This document shows, one piece after another, positions 16,088 through 24,317 of a stretch of 64,000 nucleotides of DNA (positions are counted from its first letter, which is position 1; every line of letters starts with the position of its first letter). Location: NCBI RefSeq assembly GCF_003415655.1, contig NZ_QRHC01000010.1, forward strand, positions 117,498 through 181,497. Direction: 5' to 3'. This DNA is from Vibrio maerlii. GTDB taxonomy: Bacteria > Pseudomonadota > Gammaproteobacteria > Enterobacterales > Vibrionaceae. Below the pieces are notes generated by a model. The model worked only from the letters and a program-made list of their open reading frames with translations. It ran no database searches and was not told the origin of the DNA. The translations under genes and the position numbers were made by a program.

Positions 16088-16954
16088 TTACTCAATATTC
16101 TGGATCTGCTCACGCATCTGTTCGATGAGAACCTTAAGCTCTACACCTGATGCCGTGATGTCTGTGCTGATAGATTTCGATGCCAACGTGTTTGATTCAC
16201 GGTTGAACTCTTGCATCATGAAGTCTAAACGACGGCCACATGCGCCACCTTTCTTCAAAATGTTGGTCGCTTCTTTTACATGAGAATCTAGACGGTCGAG
16301 CTCTTCGGCTACGTCTGATTTCTGTGCCAGAAGGATCAGCTCTTGCTCAACACGAGCACCTTCAAGCTCAATTTTCGCTTCTTCAAACTTGTTAAGCAGA
16401 CGTTCGCGTTGCCACTCTAGAATTTCTGGCATGCGAGCACGTACTTTAACTACTTCATCAGTGATAGCCGTTAGGCGTTGTTCGATCAGTGCCTTCATGT
16501 TTTCACCTTCACTTGCGCGAGCTTCGATGAAGTCGGTTAACGCTTGGTCAAAGGCAGAAAGCAGCTCTTTATTGATGGTATCAAGGTCTTGCTCAGGCGT
16601 TTCCATTACACCAGGCCAGTTCATGATCTGGAATGGGTTTAGACGAGAAGACTCGCCAGTCATGCCGCTGATTTGGTTTGCTGCATTGATCACTTGCTGA
16701 GCAAGCGCATCATTGATGATCAACTCACTCTTTGCAGCAGGATTAGTTTCAAAGCGTAGGTGGCACTCAACCTTGCCACGAGCAAGGCGCTTACGGAAGC
16801 GCTCGCGCAGCACTGGCTCTAGTCCACGGAACTGCTCTGGCATGCGGAAGTAAGTTTCTAGGTAGCGTTGGTTTACCGAGCGGATCTCCCAAACTGCAGA
16901 GCCCCAATCGCCTTTAATCTCTTTACGCGCGTACGCGGTCATACTAAAAATCAT
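16088..16954 (-). CDS. yicC: YicC-family endoribonuclease
   Basis: 288 residues, the usual length. It starts MIFSMTAYARKE and has the conserved internal SVNQRYLETYFRMPEQ and the C-terminal block CGRRLDFMMQEFNRESNTLASK followed by LKVLIEQMREQIQNIE. The family (YicC/YloC) contains single-strand endoribonucleases linked to sRNA turnover. It is divergent from rph, as in E. coli. Confidence 0.95.
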   Translation of the reverse strand: MIFSMTAYARKEIKGDWGSAVWEIRSVNQRYLETYFRMPEQFRGLEPVLRERFRKRLARGKVECHLRFETNPAAKSELIINDALAQQVINAANQISGMTGESSRLNPFQIMNWPGVMETPEQDLDTINKELLSAFDQALTDFIEARASEGENMKALIEQRLTAITDEVVKVRARMPEILEWQRERLLNKFEEAKIELEGARVEQELILLAQKSDVAEELDRLDSHVKEATNILKKGGACGRRLDFMMQEFNRESNTLASKSISTDITASGVELKVLIEQMREQIQNIE

Positions 16955-17257
16955 CGAATTTTCCTGTCTATAATCTTGTGAAAATAACGCGGTGCTAATA
17001 GTAGCAGAAACTTGGTTATAGGTAACGGAGAACAGATCGCTAGGCTAAAGGCTAAATTGATAGAGTATAGAACGGACTGCGTCCTAAAGATTGTAGAAAA
17101 TAGAGTAGGAGCAAAATGGAAACCCAATATCGCTAGCTTACAGAGTGTATTAGGAAATACGACTCTACCATCTTTTTCTGCAGCGAAGCGTTCTACCATC
17201 TGCTTTCTTCCTTTGCTATACTCCCCGACCAATTATTACAGCCTAAAAGGGTTCACC
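16955..17257. other. Divergent spacer between yicC and rph
   Basis: This 303-bp spacer contains the repeat units at 17069-17086 and 17180-17195 and a possible rph -10 box TATACT at 17217-17222 with no good -35. An open frame continues upstream of rph here, but the protein would not resemble RNase PH, so I see no gene. Confidence 0.6.
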
Positions 17258-17974
17258 ATGCGTCCAAATGATCGCGCTAAAGACCAAATGCGTTCTATCA
17301 AAATAACTCGCAACTACACTGCATACGCAGAAGGTTCTGTATTGGTAGAGTTTGGTAACACCAAAGTTTTGTGTAATGCATCGGTAGAAACCAATGTACC
17401 TCGTTGGCTAAAAGGCCAAGGTAAAGGCTGGGTAACAGCAGAATACGGCATGCTACCTCGTGCAACTCACTCTCGCACTCGTCGTGAGGCAGCAAGTGGT
17501 AAGCAGGGCGGTCGTACAATGGAGATCCAGCGCCTGATTGCTCGCAGCCTACGTGCGGTTGTAGAATTAGAAGCAATGGGTGAAATCATGATCACAGTAG
17601 ACTGTGATGTGATTCAGGCTGATGGCGGTACGCGCACAGCGTCTATCTCTGGCGCAAGCGTTGCGATGGCAGATGCATTCCAACACCTTCTGAATAACGG
17701 CACGCTTAAGAAGAACCCAATGAAGGGCCACGTAGCCGCTGTTTCTGTGGGTATTCTTGGTGAAGATGTACTGTGTGACCTTGAATACGTTGAAGACTCT
17801 GCCGCTGACACCGATATGAATGTAGTGATGACCGAAGAAGGCAAGATGATCGAGATTCAAGGCACAGCAGAAGGCGAACCGTTTAGCCATGAAGAGCTAA
17901 TGGCGCTGCTAGAGTCGGCGAAGAAAGGCATTGCCGATATTGTTGTTGCACAGAAGGCTGCACTAGCCGATTAA
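17258..17974 (+). CDS. rph: Ribonuclease PH
   Basis: 238 residues, exactly the usual RNase PH length from the ATG at 17258 (MRPNDRAKDQMR). Conserved blocks include GWVTAEYGMLPRATHSRTRR, GGRTMEIQRLIARSLRAVV and DCDVIQADGGTRTASISGA. It is a phosphorolytic 3'-5' exoribonuclease that trims tRNA 3' ends using inorganic phosphate, acting as a hexamer. The gene is complete, unlike the frameshifted rph of E. coli K-12. pyrE follows, with a terminator-like attenuator between. Confidence 0.96.
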   Translation: MRPNDRAKDQMRSIKITRNYTAYAEGSVLVEFGNTKVLCNASVETNVPRWLKGQGKGWVTAEYGMLPRATHSRTRREAASGKQGGRTMEIQRLIARSLRAVVELEAMGEIMITVDCDVIQADGGTRTASISGASVAMADAFQHLLNNGTLKKNPMKGHVAAVSVGILGEDVLCDLEYVEDSAADTDMNVVMTEEGKMIEIQGTAEGEPFSHEELMALLESAKKGIADIVVAQKAALAD

Positions 17975-17983
17975 TTGATATAT

Positions 17984-18008
17984 AGCTCCCAATGGGGGCT
18001 ATTTTTTT
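17984..18008 (+). terminator. Terminator or attenuator between rph and pyrE
   Basis: AGCTCCC pairs with GGGGGCT around a short loop and is followed by a run of seven T (18002-18008). It begins 10 bp after the rph stop. In E. coli the hairpin in this place is the pyrE attenuator, read through when low UTP slows polymerase and keeps the ribosome of rph close behind. The same role is inferred from position and form. Confidence 0.8.
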
Positions 18009-18011
18009 GAG

Positions 18012-18105
18012 AAGTGCCTAGAAATGAGTGCCTAGTTCCTAGATAGTTCTAGTCTCTGCTTTAGGTTTGTTCCCTCTAGGGACTAGCAACTAGAACCTAG
18101 TAACT
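18012..18105. repeat. CTAG-rich repeat before pyrE
   Basis: I count eight CTAG tetramers in about 90 bases, as AGTGCCTAGTTCCTAG on the left and CTAGGGACTAGCAACTAG then AACCTAG on the right. The two halves are inverted and could form a large imperfect hairpin in the pyrE leader. Confidence 0.7.
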
Positions 18106-18125
18106 TTTATATGTCGAGAGAAAAC

Positions 18126-18767
18126 ATGAAAGCATATCAACGTGAATTTATTGAGTTTGCACTAGAGAAAGAAGTACTTAAGTTTGGTGAGTTTACTTTA
18201 AAATCTGGTCGTAAGAGCCCTTACTTCTTCAATGCTGGATTGTTTAACACAGGTCGTGACCTAGCGCGCTTAGGTCGTTTTTACGCAGCGGCGCTAGCGG
18301 ATTCTGGTATTGAGTTTGACGTGCTATTTGGCCCAGCATACAAAGGCATCCCAATTGCGACAACGACAGCGGTAGCACTTGCTGATCATCACGATGTAGA
18401 CACTCCTTACTGTTTTAACCGTAAAGAAGCAAAAGACCACGGTGAAGGTGGCAATCTAGTTGGCTCTGCGCTTGAAGGTCGTATTATGCTGGTGGATGAC
18501 GTAATCACAGCGGGTACTGCGATTCGTGAATCAATGGAAATCATTCAAGCAAATGGTGCTGACCTTGCTGGCGTGCTAGTCGCAATCGACCGCCAAGAAA
18601 AAGGTAAGGGCGAGCTTTCTGCAATCCAAGAAGTGGAACGTGATTTCGGCTGTGCAATCATCTCTATTGTTAGCCTAACAGACCTAGTGACCTTCCTTGA
18701 AGAGAAAGGCACAGACCCAGAGCACCTAGAAGCGGTTAAAGCGTATCGTGCTCAATACGGTATCTAG
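18126..18767 (+). CDS. pyrE: Orotate phosphoribosyltransferase
   Basis: 213 residues from ATG 18126 (MKAYQREFIEFALEKEVLKF), matching the E. coli start and length. An in-frame ATG at 18111 would add five residues that do not align, and GAGAG lies at a good distance before 18126. The PRPP-binding motif IMLVDDVITAGTA is at about 121-133. It makes OMP from orotate and PRPP in pyrimidine synthesis. Regulation by the upstream attenuator is likely. Confidence 0.96.
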   Translation: MKAYQREFIEFALEKEVLKFGEFTLKSGRKSPYFFNAGLFNTGRDLARLGRFYAAALADSGIEFDVLFGPAYKGIPIATTTAVALADHHDVDTPYCFNRKEAKDHGEGGNLVGSALEGRIMLVDDVITAGTAIRESMEIIQANGADLAGVLVAIDRQEKGKGELSAIQEVERDFGCAIISIVSLTDLVTFLEEKGTDPEHLEAVKAYRAQYGI

Positions 18768-18839
18768 CTCCTAGAAATGAGTACCTAGTTCCTAGAGCTT
18801 TATTCTAGGAGCTAGGTACTGTCCTTCCTCTAGAAACTC
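18768..18839. repeat. CTAG hairpin between convergent pyrE and lpxL
   Basis: The arms 18780-18795 and 18805-18820 pair at 15 of 16 positions around a 9-base loop. This is the cleanest hairpin of the CTAG family in the window. The position between convergent stops would suit a bidirectional terminator, but no T-run follows on either strand. Confidence 0.75.
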
Positions 18840-19799
18840 TTATTTATATCTAATCCCTTTCTCAACACTCGGGTCTTCCATCGTTTTATAGCGCTTGTGT
18901 AGCCACATCCATTGCGTTGGTGCTCGCAAGATGACTTCTTCCACAAAACCATTCATATAAGCAGCAGCGGCTTTCTCATCTTTTTGTGGGTAATCAGCTT
19001 CGATAGATTGATCTGCGATGATCTCGTACTTACCCTCATCATTTCTAAAGCCTGAACCAGGAACAATGGCACACTTACTTGTGTAAGCCAGAATGCTAGT
19101 ACCTGTGGTAGTACAGGCATCTTCAATTGCAAAGAAGGGTACAAATTCTGATTTATTACGGCCGTAATCGTGGTCTGGTAGATAGAACAAGCGACCGCCC
19201 TGGCGCATTACTCGGATCATCTGCTTGAGGTCTTTGCGGTCAATCAGTTTGTTGCCATTGTGCGTACGGCCCCAGTACTGAATGAAGTTGTAAGCGGGGT
19301 TGTTGTGTGGGCGAAATGCACCGTGACCAGCAAGTCCCAACACGGCAAAAGCACGAGCGGTGATCTCAAGGTTTAGTGCATGAACGCAGCATAGTAGAAC
19401 GCCTTTGTTGTTCTCTCGATGTTTTTCAAGAACAGAGATATCTTTAGCGACAATCAAACGTTTAAATCGCCACGTTGGCCAGAACCAGGTGATGCCTGTT
19501 TCAATAAGCGCGAGACCAGTGTTCTTAAAATTGTCCTCGACCCACTCATCTATCTCTTCGGTGGGTTTGTCCGGAAAGGCGAGCTCAATATTGCGCTTAG
19601 CTACATGCACACGCTTTTTACCAAAGCGCATACCGAGTTGTCCTAATCCACGCCCCAACTTCAGTAGGATTGAGTATGGTAAGATATTGACTACCAATGC
19701 GAGAAAACCGAAGCCTAGCCATACTCCCCAGCTTTTAGGGTGCAGCAGAGCGAGAGAGAATTTGGGTGCTTCGTACTTATCTTTTGAATCTTTGCTCAT
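18840..19799 (-). CDS. lpxL: Kdo2-lipid A acyltransferase, LpxL type
   Basis: 319 residues of the lysophospholipid-acyltransferase-like family. One N-terminal membrane segment (about 25-47) anchors it to the inner membrane. The catalytic HX4E motif is His140-Glu145 (HALNLE), which is the LpxL form; the paralogue at 37079 has HX4D. GGRLFYLPDHDYGRNKSEFVP is also conserved. It adds a secondary acyl chain, from acyl-ACP, to lipid A precursor carrying Kdo. It lies beside slmA, as in other vibrios. Exact acyl chain and position cannot be told from sequence. Confidence 0.88.
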   Translation of the reverse strand: MSKDSKDKYEAPKFSLALLHPKSWGVWLGFGFLALVVNILPYSILLKLGRGLGQLGMRFGKKRVHVAKRNIELAFPDKPTEEIDEWVEDNFKNTGLALIETGITWFWPTWRFKRLIVAKDISVLEKHRENNKGVLLCCVHALNLEITARAFAVLGLAGHGAFRPHNNPAYNFIQYWGRTHNGNKLIDRKDLKQMIRVMRQGGRLFYLPDHDYGRNKSEFVPFFAIEDACTTTGTSILAYTSKCAIVPGSGFRNDEGKYEIIADQSIEADYPQKDEKAAAAYMNGFVEEVILRAPTQWMWLHKRYKTMEDPSVEKGIRYK

Positions 19800-19891
19800 C
19801 TTGATCCTATGAAAAGGTAATGGTTCTTAAGGTCAACAGACCCTAGTCTTTGCGCAATTATCTTTTTGGTTTTATTCGGGTTTGCGCCTAA

Positions 19892-20482
19892 CTACTTAAT
19901 CTGAGCGCTGAGTAGCGCCCAGTATTCTTCAAAGTTCGAGGTTGGTTGGTATTTGAAATCAGAACGTACAAAACGGTTCAAGCTACCCTCAACCTGACCA
20001 AGAAGCTGAGCAGCAAGAATCTTTTCATCAACTGGGAAGGACTTACCTTCACGCAGCTTTCTTTCACGCAGGATCTGACGCAGAGATGCTTCAATACGTT
20101 CAAACAACTGGTTAATTCGATCACGTAAGCGCTCGTTTTCAAACATCAGAGCATGACCAGAGAGTATCCGGCTCAGACCCGGGTTTCTCTCTGCAAAAGC
20201 AAGAATCAACTGCAGAACAAGACGAAGTCGAGTTAGCGTGTCTTTTTCTTCATCTAAAATACGGTTGATGCGTGACATCAGAGACTCTTCGATAAACTCG
20301 ATAAGCCCTTCAAACATGCGAGCCTTGCTCGGGAAGTGGCGATACAGCGCAGCCTCTGATACGCCCACTTGTTTTGCTAGTTTAGCCGTTGTAATGCGTG
20401 ATGCGCCTTCGTTCGACTCTAGCATATGAGCAAGAGCTTGTAGGATTTCATCACGACGATTTGATTTTCTGGTTCCGGCCAC
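19892..20482 (-). CDS. slmA: Nucleoid occlusion factor SlmA
   Basis: 196 residues from a GTG start at 20482 (VAGTRKSNRRDEILQALAHM). AAGGAA lies 6-7 bases upstream and the length equals that of V. cholerae SlmA; the longer frame begins with residues that do not align. It is a TetR-type protein with a helix-turn-helix at about 30-55 (TTAKLAKQVGVSEAALYRHF). SlmA binds chromosomal sites and stops FtsZ from assembling over the nucleoid. It is next to coaBC, as in E. coli. Confidence 0.95.
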   Translation of the reverse strand: MAGTRKSNRRDEILQALAHMLESNEGASRITTAKLAKQVGVSEAALYRHFPSKARMFEGLIEFIEESLMSRINRILDEEKDTLTRLRLVLQLILAFAERNPGLSRILSGHALMFENERLRDRINQLFERIEASLRQILRERKLREGKSFPVDEKILAAQLLGQVEGSLNRFVRSDFKYQPTSNFEEYWALLSAQIK

Positions 20483-20587
20483 GTTTCGATTCCTTTTGAT
20501 TACCGCTAAATATCTAGGTCTGTTCAATGAACAGACCTCAGAGTATAACCCTACGCTAGCTGCTAAAAAAGTTATACCTGTCGTATT

Positions 20588-21829
20588 TTAAAGTTGGGAA
20601 TCGATCAATTTCATGAGTTGGATAGCAAGCTCTTGCTTGGACGTGAGAGGAAGTGACTGCTCACCTTCAGGCCAGAAAACCTTGAGTGAGTTATCGTCAC
20701 TATTGAAGCCTTGCCCTGCAACGGAAACGTCATTCGCGCAGATCATATCCAGATTCTTACGAGTCAGTTTGCCGCGAGCATAGTGTTCAACATCTTGAGT
20801 TTCTGCTGCAAAACCAACGGTAAATGGTCGGTTTTTGGTTAATCCTGCAACGCTCGCGACGATATCGGGGTTTTTCACCATACGAATAGTCATCGCATCA
20901 TTGTCGTCGGTCTTCTTAATTTTTTGGTCAGCAATCGCTTCTGGGCGATAGTCAGCCACAGCTGCGCAGGCGATGAATACTTGGTTGTTGCTTGCATGTG
21001 TCATTGCTGCCTCATGCATGCTCTCGGCGCTTGTGACATTGATTCGCTGTACACCCTCTGGCGTTGCAAGATTGACTGGACCGGCAATGAGTGTCACGTC
21101 AGCCCCTAGCTTTTGCGCTGCTTCTGCAATGGCAAAGCCCATTTTCCCAGAGCTGTGGTTGCTGATGTAGCGCACTGGATCTATCGCTTCACGTGTTGGA
21201 CCTGCGGTAATAACAACAGATTTCCCAGCTAAAGGTTGGTCTTTCTCACCCAAAAACTCTTCGCATAAGTTGACTAGTTGCATTGGTTCTAGCATACGGC
21301 CCATACCAACATCGCCACACGCTTGCTCACCTGCTGCTGGGCCCCAAATCATCATCTTACGACGACGCAGAGTGGCGATATTCTCCTGAGTTGCAATGTT
21401 GGCATACATCTGTTGATTCATTGCGGGAGAGACGGCGACAGGAGCATCTGTTGCTAAAACTAGAGTTGATAGTAAGTCGTTACCCATGCCTGCTGCTACG
21501 CGTGCAATAAGGTCTGCGGTCGCAGGAGCCAGTAGCACTAGGTCTGCCCACTTAGCAAGCTCTATGTGCCCCATAGAAGCCTCAGCAGCTGGATCGAGTA
21601 GTGAATCTGAAACTGGGCGACCGGACACTGCTTGCATTGTCAGCGGAGTAATAAACTCTTTGGCTGCCTTGGTCATCACTACCTGAACCTCTGCACCACG
21701 CTCTATCAAACGACGAGTAAGCTCTGCGCATTTGTAAGCAGCAATGCCACCGCTGATGCCAAGTAGAATCTTTTTGCCTGCTAGGCTACCGCTATTGAGG
21801 GGGCTTTGAGTATTAACCAAGGTTTGCAT
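20588..21829 (-). CDS. coaBC: Bifunctional CoaBC: phosphopantothenoylcysteine decarboxylase/synthetase
   Basis: 413 residues. The N-terminal flavoprotein half (CoaC, about 18-190) starts with LLGISGGIAAYKCAELTRRL and has the substrate-binding PAMNQQMY. The C-terminal half (CoaB, from about 200) has ITAGPTREAIDPVRYISNHS and the lysine-rich KKTDD region. Together they join cysteine to phosphopantothenate using CTP and decarboxylate the product, two steps toward coenzyme A. About 15 extra residues precede the core; the start could be slightly downstream. Confidence 0.96.
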   Translation of the reverse strand: MQTLVNTQSPLNSGSLAGKKILLGISGGIAAYKCAELTRRLIERGAEVQVVMTKAAKEFITPLTMQAVSGRPVSDSLLDPAAEASMGHIELAKWADLVLLAPATADLIARVAAGMGNDLLSTLVLATDAPVAVSPAMNQQMYANIATQENIATLRRRKMMIWGPAAGEQACGDVGMGRMLEPMQLVNLCEEFLGEKDQPLAGKSVVITAGPTREAIDPVRYISNHSSGKMGFAIAEAAQKLGADVTLIAGPVNLATPEGVQRINVTSAESMHEAAMTHASNNQVFIACAAVADYRPEAIADQKIKKTDDNDAMTIRMVKNPDIVASVAGLTKNRPFTVGFAAETQDVEHYARGKLTRKNLDMICANDVSVAGQGFNSDDNSLKVFWPEGEQSLPLTSKQELAIQLMKLIDSQL

Positions 21830-21931
21830 GGGTTTAAATCCTTAAAAAATTACTGCGTAAAGATAGCATGGAGGGGACTTTATAGAAAAGAGCAGCCAAA
21901 ATGGTAAATCAGTTTTCTTTGACACAACACC

Positions 21932-22111
21932 AACCCCCTCTAGCTCCTCCTTGGTGAGCTTCATCGTTCTATTGACAATATGAGCTAAGGGGGAGAATGG
22001 TTTGGAGTATGCTTTTAGGTTCGAGGAATATCGGAGTGTATGAATATTCCTCCCCTTTACGGCGTTGTTTATTTTTCTGATGTAAGGATTAAGGGGAGGC
22101 TAGGAGGGGTT
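21932..22111. repeat. Nested C-rich/G-rich inverted repeats at the 3' side of the DUF559 gene
   Basis: AACCCCCTCTAGCTCCTCCTT (21932-21952) is inverted imperfectly as the 21 bases at 22091-22111. Inside it a second pair occurs (AGGGGGAGAAT near 21988 and ATTCCTCCCCT near 22041). The outer right arm overlaps the end of the DUF559 gene (stop at 22100). Similar purine/pyrimidine-biased repeats often accompany DUF559 genes in other bacteria, in my recollection. Confidence 0.6.
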
Positions 22112-22489
22112 ATGTCTCGTAATCTGAAACTGCTTCTGAATTTCCTCGCACACCCAATCAATGTCGTTGCTTACATGAGAATTCAAGAAACGAATGATTT
22201 TGAATCCTCTGGCTTGCATAAAGTTGGTCCGAACTTGATCATACTCGATAGCGTCATCACTAAAATGTGAATCGCCATCAATTTCAATAATCAACCTATG
22301 TGCAGGGCAGTAGAAGTCGACAATATACGGTCCAATCCCATACTGTCGCCTAAATTTGCAACCCAATTGCTTATTTCTAATCCGGTACCATAACTTCCTT
22401 TCACTGAGAGTCATGTTTTTTCTGAGCTGCTGTCTTTTAAGTTTTTGAGCTCCCGGATTTAAACGTAGATTTGTTAATTTTGTATTCAT
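22100..22489 (-). CDS. DUF559 domain protein (Vsr-like endonuclease fold)
   Basis: 129 residues. It shows the family pattern: LRKNMTLSERKLWYRIRNKQ, then GCKFRRQYGIGPYIVDFYCP, then LIIEIDGDSHF and GFKIIRFLNSHV. The D..E.D arrangement (IVDFYCP and IEIDGDSH) resembles the Vsr and PD-(D/E)XK nuclease core. The cellular role is unknown; such genes are patchily distributed and behave like movable cargo. Its 3' end lies in an inverted repeat. It sits between coaBC and radC, which are close together in relatives. Confidence 0.85.
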   Translation of the reverse strand: MNTKLTNLRLNPGAQKLKRQQLRKNMTLSERKLWYRIRNKQLGCKFRRQYGIGPYIVDFYCPAHRLIIEIDGDSHFSDDAIEYDQVRTNFMQARGFKIIRFLNSHVSNDIDWVCEEIQKQFQITRHNPS

Positions 22490-22532
22490 TAATTATCTTA
22501 TAGGTTTAATATTGAACTCTGGGTACCGAGAT

Positions 22533-23207
22533 TTACACCCACCCCCGTTCTGCAAAAGACACCACTTCGCCATCGCCAATCACAAAGTGGTCAAGTATCC
22601 GAATATCAACTAGCGACAGGGCATCGATAAGTCTGCGAGTTATTCTCCGGTCTGCCTGGCTAGGTTCTGCGACGCCAGAAGGGTGATTGTGCGCAAGGAT
22701 CAACGCAGCGGCATTATGCTCAAGTGAACGTTTTACCACTACGCGGGGATAAACTGAGGCTGCGTCAATCGTGCCTTCAAAAAGGATCTCGTCCTTAATC
22801 ACGCGGTTTTGATTGTCCAAGAACAAAACATAAAAAGCCTCACGCTGTCTATCTCTTAAGATTCCAGATAGGTACAGCTTGGTGTGTTCAGGGCTGGTTA
22901 AGGCTTCCCCTCGCTTCAAAGTCTCAGCAAGGTAACGGTGTGACATTTCTAATGCTGCTTGAAGTTGAACATACTTGGCATTTCCTAACCCTCGATGACT
23001 GCAAAACTCGTTTTGCGAAGCGGAAAATAGATTTCTCAATGATCCGAAGTCTTTAATTAGAAAGTCGGCTAGCTCAAGAACATTCATCCCCTTTGTGCCT
23101 GTTCTCAGAAAAATAGCGAGTAGTTCCGCATCGGTTAAGGCTTGGGGCCCATAGTTTAGAAGTTTCTCACGAGGCATAGAATCAGAAGGAATTGATTTGA
23201 TAGCCAC
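22533..23207 (-). CDS. radC: RadC-family JAB1/MPN domain protein
   Basis: 224 residues from a GTG start at 23207 (VAIKSIPSDSMPREKLL). This start gives the usual length and has AAGG upstream; an ATG 12 codons earlier has no ribosome site. A helix-hairpin-helix-like N-terminal part is followed by a JAMM metalloprotease-like core with HNHPSGVAEPSQAD. The old link to DNA repair is doubtful; the biochemical role is unknown. It is divergent from rpmB. Confidence 0.93.
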   Translation of the reverse strand: MAIKSIPSDSMPREKLLNYGPQALTDAELLAIFLRTGTKGMNVLELADFLIKDFGSLRNLFSASQNEFCSHRGLGNAKYVQLQAALEMSHRYLAETLKRGEALTSPEHTKLYLSGILRDRQREAFYVLFLDNQNRVIKDEILFEGTIDAASVYPRVVVKRSLEHNAAALILAHNHPSGVAEPSQADRRITRRLIDALSLVDIRILDHFVIGDGEVVSFAERGWV

Positions 23208-23687
23208 TAGGTTGCCTTTGATTACGTTAAAGCAATAAGACATTATTCAAGTATATGAGGAAGGCTAGTGGCACAACTACGATATGCGAGAGAGTTAAAT
23301 TTTTAATGTAATTGATACACATAAGAACGAATGTTATTCGGTGATACACTTAAACTCTCAGTATCAGAAATGACGCCTTTAGCCACTGTGGTGTTTTTTC
23401 AGTGCTTTTGCTCAACTTTTAGTTGTTAGAACGCTGATTTCTGCTACAATCGCCCGACATTTTTTTGAACACAAATCAGCTCTTGCTCAAAAAAAGATCA
23501 CGAAAACCTGTAAAAAGGATCTGTTCGGGTCTTGAGCAATGCATGTCAAGTTAGTATAATGCGCGACCTTTGATAGCCTTGTATGGGTTTTCCATAACGG
23601 TTTTTAACCTCAAGCGTCTTATTTATATGAGATGGAGGTTCGGCCACCAAGGTTGATATCGAGCTGAAACGATTTGGAGAGACACTC
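23208..23687. other. Divergent spacer radC-rpmB
   Basis: 480 bp with the rpmB promoter at 23532-23560 and a 5' leader of about 120 bases before rpmB. I see no gene. Segment 23381-23420 (GCCACTGTGGTG followed by TTTTTTCAG) has weak symmetry of unknown meaning. Confidence 0.6.
23532..23560 (+). promoter_or_regulatory. Promoter of rpmB-rpmG
   Basis: TTGAGC (23532-23537) and TATAAT (23555-23560) are 17 bases apart, a near-ideal sigma-70 promoter, as expected for ribosomal protein genes. The GCGCGACC after the -10 box is a GC-rich discriminator, which is typical of promoters under stringent control. Confidence 0.8.
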
Positions 23688-23924
23688 ATGTCCCGAGTAT
23701 GCCAAGTAACTGGTAAGCGTCCAGTAACGGGTAACAACCGTTCACACGCACGAAATGCTACTAAGCGTCGTTTTCTGCCGAACCTACAAACTCATCGTTT
23801 CTGGGTAGAGAGCGAAAAACGTTTTGTTAAACTACGTCTAACTGCTAAAGGCATGCGTATCATTGATAAGAAAGGCATCGATGCTGTTCTTGTTGATATC
23901 CGTGCTCGCGGCGAAAACGTTTAA
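23688..23924 (+). CDS. rpmB: Ribosomal protein bL28
   Basis: 78 residues. MSRVCQVTGKRPVTGNNRSH and ATKRRFLPNLQTHRFW are the classic bL28 sequence. It is a basic protein of the large ribosomal subunit. rpmG follows after 13 bp in the same operon. Confidence 0.98.
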   Translation: MSRVCQVTGKRPVTGNNRSHARNATKRRFLPNLQTHRFWVESEKRFVKLRLTAKGMRIIDKKGIDAVLVDIRARGENV

Positions 23925-23937
23925 GAGGAATTAAGCA

Positions 23938-24105
23938 ATGGCTAAAGGCATTCGTGAGAAAATCCGTCTAGTATCTTCTGCAGGTACTGGTCACTTCTAC
24001 ACAACTGACAAAAACAAGCGTAACATGCCAGGCAAATTTGAGATCAAAAAATACGATCCAGTAGTTCGCCAACACGTTATGTACAAAGAAGCAAAAATCA
24101 AGTAA
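23938..24105 (+). CDS. rpmG: Ribosomal protein bL33
   Basis: A 55-residue gene: MAKGIREKIRLVSSAGTGHF at the start and YKEAKIK at the end, with TTDKNKRNMPGKFEIKKYDP between. It lacks the Cys pairs of the zinc-binding form, so it is the zinc-independent type. AAGAGGAA precedes the ATG. It forms an operon with rpmB and ends before a strong terminator. Confidence 0.97.
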   Translation: MAKGIREKIRLVSSAGTGHFYTTDKNKRNMPGKFEIKKYDPVVRQHVMYKEAKIK

Positions 24106-24146
24106 TTGATGCTTTTTTGAATCTTCTGTTGTGGAAGAAAGATTTG

Positions 24147-24176
24147 AAAAACCCAGTCTTCGGCCTGGGTTTTTTT
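24147..24176 (+). terminator. Terminator of rpmBG
   Basis: AAAACCCAG and CTGGGTTTT form a stem over a loop with TTCGG, followed by a T-run to 24176. Confidence 0.9.
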
Positions 24177-24289
24177 ATGCATATCAGATACTCGTTGAGG
24201 AGCAGAGCCTGTTACCTAGATATTATGAAGCCGAGTAGTAGGGTTGAACTCTTTGCTTTGCCATTACATACTGAGTTTCTTCTAGAAAT

Positions 24290-24317
24290 TAGAATCTATA
24301 TAACTAGGAACTCGTTT
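24290..24317. repeat. Short CTAG unit before the 24318 gene
   Basis: AACTAGGAACTCG ends four bases before the ATG. AGGAA within it is in place to act as the ribosome binding site. Confidence 0.5.

Noticed and set aside
17012..17257. N-terminal extension of RNase PH
   Set aside because: The frame is open to 17012, but the ATG at 17258 gives exactly the family length and N-terminus, and the upstream part includes repeat sequence.
24117..24317. N-terminal extension of the 24318 protein
   Set aside because: It would begin before the rpmBG terminator and be translated across it; the ATG at 24318 gives a sensible basic start and membrane anchor.
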